A stretch of DNA of 18,312 bases from NCBI GenBank assembly GCA_006844635.1, contig SPJO01000057.1, positions 1 through 18,312 of the forward strand, read 5' to 3'. Positions 14,184-18,312 of this stretch are shown here, one piece after another; the stretch's first letter is position 1, and each line of letters opens with the position of its first letter. The stretch comes from Methylophilaceae bacterium. Lineage in GTDB: Bacteria; Pseudomonadota; Gammaproteobacteria; Burkholderiales; Methylophilaceae. The notes under the pieces were generated by a model. The model had not been told where the DNA came from. It worked only from the letters and a program-made list of their open reading frames with translations, and made no database searches. Made by a program: the position numbers and the translations under genes.

Positions 14184-14909
14184 TTATTCGCTTGATTCGC
14201 CATCAGGAATAAAGACATAACCAAATCCCCACATTGTTTTTAAGAATCGAGGTTGCGCAGGGTTAGGTTCAATGAGTCTACGTAGGCGAGAGACTTGTAC
14301 ATCGATACTACGGTCAAATACATCTAACTCACGTCCACGTGCTAACTGCATTAGACGGTCTCTTGAGAGTGGCTGTCTTGGATGTTCAGTAAATACCTTT
14401 AATAAAGAAAATTCACCACTGGTAATCGTGATGTTTTCACCGCTTTTGGTCAAGCTGCGGTTAGCAGCGTCAAACGTGAAGTCACCAAATGCAAATGCCT
14501 CTTGTTGCTTTTCTGACGAATCCGTTTGTGGACTATGTTCATGGCGGCGCATCACCGCATTAATGCGTGCAAGTAATTCACGAGGGTTGAAAGGTTTTGG
14601 TAAGTAATCATCTGCACCCATTTCCAACCCAATAATTCTATCGACTTCATCGCCACGGGCTGTCAACATGATAATGGGGGTTGTAATGTTCTCTGAACGT
14701 AACCTTCGGCAAATGGCTAGCCCATCCTCACCTGGCAGCATTAAATCTAATACAAATAAATCAAACTGATCGTTTTTCAGCGCCTCGTCCATTTCCTTAG
14801 AGTCAGAAACTGTTTTAATATCAAAGCCTTGCTCTGTTAAATAGCGCTCTAATAATTCACGCATGCGTAAATCATCATCTACCATTAATACTTTTTTGTT
14901 CTCAGCCAT
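14184..14909 (-). CDS. ompR: OmpR-family response regulator
   Basis: A two-component transcription factor, the partner of the adjacent EnvZ. Its 241 residues comprise a receiver domain (1-about 120) and a winged-helix DNA-binding domain (about 138-236). The receiver has the acidic pocket Asp11-Asp13 (VDDD), phospho-acceptor Asp55 in LFVLDLMLPG (the same number as in E. coli OmpR), Thr83 and Lys105 (YLPKPF). The winged helix includes TSGEFSLLKVF, RDRLMQLARGRELDVFDRSIDVQVSRLRRLIE (split here for reading: RDRLMQLARG, then RELDVFDRSI) and TMWGFGYVFIP. The upstream gap holds OmpR-like half-sites on both strands, so autoregulation is possible. It is the first gene of ompR-envZ. Confidence 0.95.
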   Translation of the reverse strand: MAENKKVLMVDDDLRMRELLERYLTEQGFDIKTVSDSKEMDEALKNDQFDLFVLDLMLPGEDGLAICRRLRSENITTPIIMLTARGDEVDRIIGLEMGADDYLPKPFNPRELLARINAVMRRHEHSPQTDSSEKQQEAFAFGDFTFDAANRSLTKSGENITITSGEFSLLKVFTEHPRQPLSRDRLMQLARGRELDVFDRSIDVQVSRLRRLIEPNPAQPRFLKTMWGFGYVFIPDGESSE

Positions 14910-15173
14910 ACTATTAGCTCATTTGGGTTAAAGGGGTTGTAATCATTTGCTTATATTGTAACCTTGCAAAGAATTAGTATAGGTGTTCGTGATAGATAAA
15001 TCTATATCTTGAAAACTTTTCTTTGAAAATGCAGTCTTATGGTAGAGAGTAGCTTTGGTTACAATTTGTTACAATTGCACTGGAGCATGAAACATTACAC
15101 TTACAAAGTGAGTTCATCATACTTCTCCGCACCGCAGACGGTGTGTGTGTTTATTTGGGTATAACGCTTAAAT
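14910..15173. other. Divergent intergenic region between ompR and the EF-hand gene
   Basis: This is a 264-bp gap without a reading frame. It carries a tandem 10-mer repeat listed separately. It also carries two minus-strand half-sites, GGTTACAA (14956-14963) and GATTACAA (14937-14944), facing ompR; a short inverted repeat CACCG-CAGA-CGGTG (15130-15143); and TATAAC (15160-15165) just ahead of the EF-hand gene. No good -35 is seen for either direction. Confidence 0.6.
15058..15077 (+). promoter_or_regulatory. Tandem 10-bp GTTACA repeat, candidate OmpR binding site
   Basis: GTTACAATTT is immediately followed by GTTACAATTG, 9 of 10 identical. OmpR dimers bind tandem 10-bp half-sites with a GTTACA-like core in enterobacteria, so the spacing and core both fit. 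It lies about 97-116 bp ahead of the EF-hand gene and about 150 bp ahead of ompR. Confidence 0.55.
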
Positions 15174-15767
15174 ATGTTAACAAATAAAATCTATTTTTCT
15201 ATACAAATGACACTGCTCACATTGCTGGGCTCAGTGTTTATTTTCCCATCACATGCTGACACAACGGTTGATAGTGCGGTTGAAATGACGGAAGCGGAGC
15301 TTTCTGCAGAGACCGAAGCCGCGATGTCAGGGATGGAACAAACATTGGAATATAATTTCAGCCCGGTTGATCGTGCTCGATTACGCAAGGCCTTAGCGGA
15401 TTATGCTAGAAATAATGATCCTGAGCATATTCAGATAGAGCGTAGGCGTGCGGCGATGAAGGCGAGTCTTAAAGAACGGTTTACACAATGTAACCACGAT
15501 TTAGATGATTCACTCGACCGCCAAGAGGTGACAGAGTGCTTGCCACAAATTGCCCGTCATTTTAATGCGGTGGATGTCGACGAAGATAACGTCATCACGT
15601 TTGAAGAGCTGGAGCTGGCGCAGGCTAAGTGGACTGAACGGCATAAAGCAGCAGAAGCAAAGTTAGAAGCGCAACGTATTAAAGAAGCAGAAGCAGAAAT
15701 CAAAAAAAGAGCTAAAAAGCCGAAAACAAGTCAACAGGCAGCCTCTCAAAGCCGCAATCCAAGCTAA
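15174..15767 (+). CDS. Periplasmic EF-hand (calcium-binding) protein
   Basis: A 197-residue exported protein. A signal peptide (about 1-28, hydrophobic TLLTLLGSVFIF ending PSHA before DTT) directs it to the periplasm. Two EF-hand loops are clear. Loop 1 is NHDLDDSLDRQE (107-118) with N/D/D/D/E at the ligand positions 1, 3, 5, 9 and 12. Loop 2 is DVDEDNVITFEE (134-145), close to the classical DxDxDG pattern with Asn for Gly at position 6. Cys106 and Cys122 bracket loop 1 and could form a disulfide in the periplasm. The C-terminus is an Ala/Glu/Lys/Arg-rich probable coiled helix (about 150-180). No Shine-Dalgarno is seen before the ATG. It faces ompR-envZ, so OmpR control is a natural guess. 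Its role is unknown. Confidence 0.82.
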   Translation: MLTNKIYFSIQMTLLTLLGSVFIFPSHADTTVDSAVEMTEAELSAETEAAMSGMEQTLEYNFSPVDRARLRKALADYARNNDPEHIQIERRRAAMKASLKERFTQCNHDLDDSLDRQEVTECLPQIARHFNAVDVDEDNVITFEELELAQAKWTERHKAAEAKLEAQRIKEAEAEIKKRAKKPKTSQQAASQSRNPS

Positions 15768-15803
15768 AAACCTCCCTAATATCAGCATAAACAGACCCAA
15801 TTC

Positions 15804-15831
15804 TTGATTTTTCTGATGGCTCAGCTACAGT
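15804..15831 (+). promoter_or_regulatory. Candidate promoter of the FemAB-like gene
   Basis: TTGATT (15804-15809), 16 bp, TACAGT (15826-15831). Transcription would start at about 15838, the first base of the ATG, so the message could be leaderless. Both hexamers are imperfect, and read-through from the EF-hand gene (no terminator seen) is the alternative. Confidence 0.3.
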
Positions 15832-15837
15832 AAAGTC

Positions 15838-16980
15838 ATGGATGCGAATCTTAATAAAAACAAAGTTGTTGCAGTTGTTGGATCTATCCACAATGTAAAT
15901 GCGAGACAATGGGATGCATTGGCAGAGGGAGAACCCTTACTGAGTCATGCATTTCTATCAGCGCTCGAAACGTCAGCATCAGTAGGCAAAGATACCGGGT
16001 GGGGTCCTTGTATCTTAACCATCACACAAGAAAACCAACTCATTGGCGCAATGCCACTCTATGTGAAGAGTCATTCTTATGGTGAATATGTCTTTGATTG
16101 GGCTTGGGCAGATGTTTATGAACAAAGCGGCCTTGCTTATTATCCAAAACTATTATCTGCTATCCCATTTTCACCCATCACTAGTACGCGCTTATTAGCA
16201 CATGACCTAGCAACCCAAACCATGTTGATTGATGCATTGGAGGCGGTGATGACGCAGCATCAGCTATCTAGTGCTCATGTGTTGTTTCCAAATGAAGAAG
16301 AGGCCACCCTATTTGAACAAAGTGGTTGGATGAAGCGGATAGGTGTGCAGTTTCGCTGGGAAAATAAGCAGTATCAAACGTTTGATGATTTTCTACAAAC
16401 CTTAAGCCACAACAAGCGTAAAAAGATTCGACAAGAGCGTAAAAAAGTGGCTAATGCGGGAGTGGTCAGCCATTTTGTCAAAGGAAAGCAGGCGACAGAG
16501 GCGGACTGGGATTTTTTCTATGAGTGTTATTGCAATACTTATACGGAGCATCGCTCAAGTCCTTACCTGACACGTGCCTTTTTTACAGAGATTAGCCAAA
16601 GCCTGTCAGATCATATTTTGCTTATTGTGGCTGAGCAAGCTGGCGTTAAGGTTGCGAGCTCATTGTGTTTCTATAATGCTCACACCTTGTATGGTCGTTA
16701 TTGGGGTGCAACAACATTTGTTTCTGGCTTGCATTTTGAGCTTTGTTATTATCAAGCGCAACAGTTTTGCATTAACGAAAATATCCAGTATTTTGAAGGT
16801 GGTGCGCAAGGGGAACACAAGCTAGCGCGTGGTTTTCAACCACGGCCTACTTGCTCATTTCATAAAATCGCCCATCCAGATTTTGCGCGCGCGATTAAAG
16901 ACTTTTTGTTGCGCGAGTCTAATGGCATTGCCGCTTATACTAATGAGCTGGAAGAGCGGACACCATTTAAAGCCAAGTGA
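15838..16980 (+). CDS. FemAB-like / GNAT-fold N-acyltransferase (PF04339, COG3146 type)
   Basis: A 380-residue cytosolic protein of the FemAB-like family (formerly DUF482, COG3146 predicted N-acyltransferase), with two GNAT-like halves. Family cues are GSIHNVNARQWDAL near the N-terminus, HAFLSALETSASVG, GWGPCILTITQ, the FDWAWADVYEQSGLAYYPKL block, PFSPITSTRLL, HNKRKKIRQERKKV mid-protein, GRYWGATTFVSGLHFELCYY, and QYFEGGAQGEHKLARGFQPR near the end. Fem-type enzymes move amino acids from aminoacyl-tRNA to peptidoglycan or other acceptors. For this branch the substrate has not, to my knowledge, been established. It lies 70 bp after the EF-hand gene and 273 bp before a lone tRNA-Gly(UCC). That neighbour is interesting given the Fem kinship, but functional linkage is inference. 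Confidence 0.87.
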   Translation: MDANLNKNKVVAVVGSIHNVNARQWDALAEGEPLLSHAFLSALETSASVGKDTGWGPCILTITQENQLIGAMPLYVKSHSYGEYVFDWAWADVYEQSGLAYYPKLLSAIPFSPITSTRLLAHDLATQTMLIDALEAVMTQHQLSSAHVLFPNEEEATLFEQSGWMKRIGVQFRWENKQYQTFDDFLQTLSHNKRKKIRQERKKVANAGVVSHFVKGKQATEADWDFFYECYCNTYTEHRSSPYLTRAFFTEISQSLSDHILLIVAEQAGVKVASSLCFYNAHTLYGRYWGATTFVSGLHFELCYYQAQQFCINENIQYFEGGAQGEHKLARGFQPRPTCSFHKIAHPDFARAIKDFLLRESNGIAAYTNELEERTPFKAK

Positions 16981-17233
16981 ATATGATGGGCAAGCGATTA
17001 CTTTGCCATCATCAGCTATAGATCGACCGGCATTATTTTAGCTGAGCGCATCAATCACTTTATGTAAACCTTTAACACTGGTTTGCGTATCGATCTCTGA
17101 GTGCAGTGGTTGTCTGGGACCTGGATTTGGTGAATTAAATGTTGCTATAGCTTCAGTTGGTGCTATTGGCGTATATTTTCGACATGTAGTTAAATTAAGC
17201 CAGATGGGCTATTTCCCTAGTCGATTATAAAGG
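16981..17233. other. ORF-poor gap between the FemAB-like gene and the tRNA
   Basis: A hairpin (16984-16993 with 17003-17011, arms TGATGGGCAA and TTGCCATCA with one bulged G) directly follows the FemAB-like gene, but no T-run follows, so it is not a clear intrinsic terminator. On the minus strand a frame without start codon stays open from 17208 to 17038. It encodes about 56 residues ending KGLHKVIDALS, and is either a worn gene remnant or chance. Confidence 0.4.
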
Positions 17234-17239
17234 TATAAT
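17212..17239 (+). promoter_or_regulatory. Candidate promoter of the tRNA-Gly gene
   Basis: A perfect -10 TATAAT (17234-17239) lies 14 bp before the tRNA 5' end, giving a very short leader. The -35 at 16 bp spacing is poor (TTTCCC, 17212-17217). Confidence 0.5.
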
Positions 17240-17253
17240 ATGGGTCTAGTCAG

Positions 17254-17328
17254 GCGGGAATAGCTCAAGAGGAAGAGCGCAATCTTTCCAAGATTGAGGT
17301 GTCTGTTCGAAACATTCTTCCCGCTCCA
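17254..17328 (+). tRNA. tRNA-Gly (anticodon UCC), divergent T-stem
   Basis: A 75-nt cloverleaf with encoded CCA. The acceptor stem GCGGGAA/TTCCCGC (17254-17260, 17318-17324) is perfect. The D-stem GCTC/GAGC has loop AAGAGGAA retaining G18-G19. The anticodon stem CAATC/GATTG has loop TTTCCAA, so the anticodon is TCC at 17287-17289. The variable loop is AGGT and the T-loop is TTCGAAA. U73, G1-C72, C2-G71, C35 and C36 are the glycine identity elements. A15 and U48 keep a Levitt-type match. The oddity is the T-stem GTCTG/CATTC (17301-17305, 17313-17317): 50-64 is U-U and 51-63 is C-U, two mismatches at positions EF-Tu contacts. It stands alone, with its own promoter and terminator. It is either functional but weak for EF-Tu, or a decaying copy. 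Confidence 0.88.
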
Positions 17329-17334
17329 AATTAC

Positions 17335-17361
17335 AACCCTCAGTGGCTGCCACTGGGGGTT
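17335..17361 (+). terminator. Intrinsic terminator of the tRNA-Gly gene
   Basis: A 12-bp stem, AACCCTCAGTGG with CCACTGGGGGTT (one T-G pair), and a 3-nt loop CTG, 7 bp past the CCA end. The T-run is short (ATTTCATT). Confidence 0.75.
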
Positions 17362-17412
17362 ATTTCATTAAGACGGCAGATATACAAAAAGCACACCCCC
17401 CATATAGGGTAT

Positions 17413-17438
17413 TTTTATTATACAAATGTATAATAAAA
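17413..17438. repeat. 26-bp perfect palindrome, candidate operator
   Basis: Arms of 12 bases (TTTTATTATACA and its exact complement) flank the dinucleotide AA. The core contains TATAAT on both strands, so a bound dimeric regulator would cover possible -10 boxes. It lies just ahead of the first small-RNA candidate. A bidirectional hairpin is less likely, as the arms are nearly all A/T. Confidence 0.6.
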
Positions 17439-17440
17439 TG

Positions 17441-17568
17441 CTTGCTAATAATACTAATCAAGCAAGGGTGATGAAGTCGTTAGACCCCTAAACGCATCTC
17501 ATAGTGCTCATCATTTTTGTTGCTTTATATTTTATAGCCCAGCACATTGTGCTGGGCTTTTGTTTTGT
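17441..17568 (+). ncRNA. Candidate small RNA A
   Basis: About 125 nt without a reading frame, ending in a strong terminator (17536-17562). A stem TGATGA/TCATCA (17470-17475, 17509-17514) encloses a small hairpin TTAG/CTAA with loop ACCC (17481-17492), exposing C residues. Ahead of the stem, bases 17471-17490 match the second candidate at 14 of 20 positions. The 5' end is a guess, taken just after the palindrome's TATAAT (17429-17434), which lacks a good -35. Confidence 0.35.
17536..17562 (+). terminator. Intrinsic terminator of candidate small RNA A
   Basis: A perfect 10-bp stem AGCCCAGCAC/GTGCTGGGCT with loop ATT, followed by TTTGTTTTG. There is no protein gene upstream for it to serve. Confidence 0.88.
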
Positions 17569-17619
17569 TGGCCCAAATAGGCTATTAATGAATGTACGGT
17601 CGTATCATATGATGTGGTA

Positions 17620-17735
17620 ACAACAAAGTATTGCAGGACGTATGAAGATACTAGCCCCCTTGCTCTTACTTCATCAAGGAAAATGCTTGTGATGTTTGTT
17701 GTGTAACCTAGCCGTAATGGCTAGGTTATTTTTTT
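17620..17735 (+). ncRNA. Candidate small RNA B
   Basis: About 115 nt without a reading frame, ending in a strong terminator with seven T. A 6-bp stem ATGAAG/CTTCAT (17642-17647, 17669-17674) encloses AGC/GCT (17653-17655, 17662-17664) with loop CCCCTT, an anti-Shine-Dalgarno-like motif. A possible promoter is TTAATG (17585-17590), 17 bp, TATGAT (17608-17613), so the 5' end near 17620 is approximate. The shape is the same as in candidate A. Confidence 0.38.
17704..17735 (+). terminator. Intrinsic terminator of candidate small RNA B
   Basis: A perfect 10-bp stem TAACCTAGCC/GGCTAGGTTA with loop GTAAT, followed by seven T. It lies 86 bp before the HAD gene, in the same direction, with no protein gene ahead of it. 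Confidence 0.92.
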
Positions 17736-17820
17736 GCGCTGACGTATGGTTCTCTTCATACAGTTTGCTTGACTATGTTAGAGTCTTGCCTACTAAATAT
17801 AAGCCTATTAGAGATTTTTT

Positions 17821-18312
17821 GTGAGCACAAAACCATTTATTAAAGCCGCCATTTTTGATATGGATGGTTTGCTGATTGATTCAGAACGCATGATTATGCA
17901 GGCGTGTATTGCTGCAGCAAAAGAAATTGGCATTACCTATACGCAGGCTGAGTATGTCGAATTGATTGGCCGTGCTTGGCCTGATTCAACTCGCATCATG
18001 ACGCAGCAACTTGGCAGCGAAGAGAGCTTTCAGCATGTGATGCAGTGTATTAATGCGAGTATGGATGCAGATGGTAATGTCTTCCCACTAAAAACAGGTG
18101 CTTTAGACTTATTGAAGCACTATCAATCAAACAATATTGTTTGCGGTGTCGCTTCATCCTCACCCGTTAGCCATATACAAGAGCGTCTTTCTGCAGTTGG
18201 TGTGCTGGATTATTTTAGTGTGGTTACTAGCGGGCATGAAGTGGAAAATGGCAAGCCGAATCCAGATATCTACTTGCTAGCGATAGAGCGGCTAAATGCG
18301 CAGGTGGCTTTC
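17821..18312 (+). CDS. HAD-superfamily hydrolase, subfamily IA (5' part, runs off right edge)
   Basis: A cytosolic phosphatase or phosphomutase-like HAD enzyme of the beta-phosphoglucomutase/YcjU-like group. 164 codons are visible. The start is GTG at 17821: the catalytic motif FDMDGLLIDSE (12-22, nucleophile Asp13 and acid Asp15) lies so close to the N-terminus that no later start fits, and no ATG precedes it. Motif II is VASSSP (Ser112 region) and motif III is the Lys of NGKPNPDIYL (Lys145). The cap domain is about residues 22-90. The last acidic motif lies beyond the window. The substrate cannot be told from the sequence. A weak promoter, TTGACT (17769-17774), 18 bp, CTAAAT (17793-17798), precedes it, and the Shine-Dalgarno is poor. 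Confidence 0.92.
   Translation, partial: MSTKPFIKAAIFDMDGLLIDSERMIMQACIAAAKEIGITYTQAEYVELIGRAWPDSTRIMTQQLGSEESFQHVMQCINASMDADGNVFPLKTGALDLLKHYQSNNIVCGVASSSPVSHIQERLSAVGVLDYFSVVTSGHEVENGKPNPDIYLLAIERLNAQVAF

Larger units (their letters stand above)
17329..17820. other. 492-bp ORF-free region with terminators, a palindrome and candidate small RNAs
   Basis: No convincing protein gene is present between the tRNA and the HAD gene. The stretch holds a terminator for the tRNA (17335-17361), a 26-bp palindrome (17413-17438) and two further strong intrinsic terminators (17536-17562, 17704-17735). Each of these two ends a segment with no reading frame, and the two segments share sequence and hairpin layout. 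Confidence 0.7.

Noticed and set aside
16574..17041. Plus-strand frames at 16574-16825 and 16829-17041
   Set aside because: They overlap the FemAB-like gene in other frames and have shadow-like composition; the second only runs past its stop by chance.
17473..17490. Six-codon frame ATG AAG TCG TTA GAC CCC TAA-type after AAGGG
   Set aside because: It is too short, the Shine-Dalgarno is too close to the ATG, and the same bases form the candidate sRNA stem.
1..18312. CRISPR arrays, insertion sequences, prophage or rRNA genes
   Set aside because: No regularly spaced repeats, transposase-like frames, terminal inverted repeats or rRNA-like sequence were seen. The 3' end of the tRNA is not repeated elsewhere in the window, so there is no sign of an integrated element.

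Overview
The window looks like a piece of a free-living betaproteobacterial chromosome of low-to-middling GC. My best guess is a methylotroph of the Methylophilaceae (Methylotenera or Methylophilus type), inferred from the look of the proteins and the gene order; there is no rRNA or marker search behind it. It is mostly core housekeeping genes, with three accessory pockets: about 5.4-5.8 kb, 8.1-10.1 kb and 15.0-17.8 kb.

Layout. Positions 1-2944 hold a minus-strand run lnt > glyQ > glyS (glyS runs off the left edge). A divergent mscL follows on the plus strand and ends at a strong bidirectional terminator. The minus-strand block miaB > ybeZ/phoH > ybeY > corC > small lipoprotein (8090 down to 3634) corresponds to the conserved ybeZYX neighbourhood. 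Two changes are visible: an opposite-strand DUF1905 gene sits between phoH and ybeY, and lnt is separated from corC by mscL and the lipoprotein gene. From 8.26 to 10.04 kb lie two tandem paralogous 2-oxoglutarate/Fe(II) oxygenases, separated by a terminator. The second has a near-consensus FNR-type box centred about 41.5 bp ahead of a predicted start site. Then come cysG (siroheme synthase) and a dual-receiver GGDEF protein, which overlaps the end of envZ tail to tail. envZ and ompR run on the minus strand. A divergent periplasmic EF-hand protein gene faces ompR across a 264-bp gap holding a perfect-phase 10-bp GTTACA direct repeat (OmpR-like). A FemAB-like/GNAT acyltransferase follows.

The last 1.3 kb is the least ordinary part. 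A lone tRNA-Gly(UCC), with all tertiary contacts intact but two T-stem mismatches, lies just downstream of the FemAB-like gene. After it comes a 492-bp ORF-free stretch with three intrinsic terminators, a 26-bp perfect palindrome, and two segments that share sequence and fold like sibling small RNAs exposing C-rich loops. A GTG-started HAD-family phosphatase runs off the right edge.

How the genes work together. GlyQ/GlyS charge tRNA-Gly. MiaB modifies tRNA, YbeY matures rRNA, and CorC, Lnt and MscL serve the envelope. EnvZ/OmpR reports envelope or osmotic state and may control the adjacent EF-hand gene. The most speculative link is that the odd tRNA-Gly supplies glycine to the FemAB-like enzyme rather than to the ribosome.
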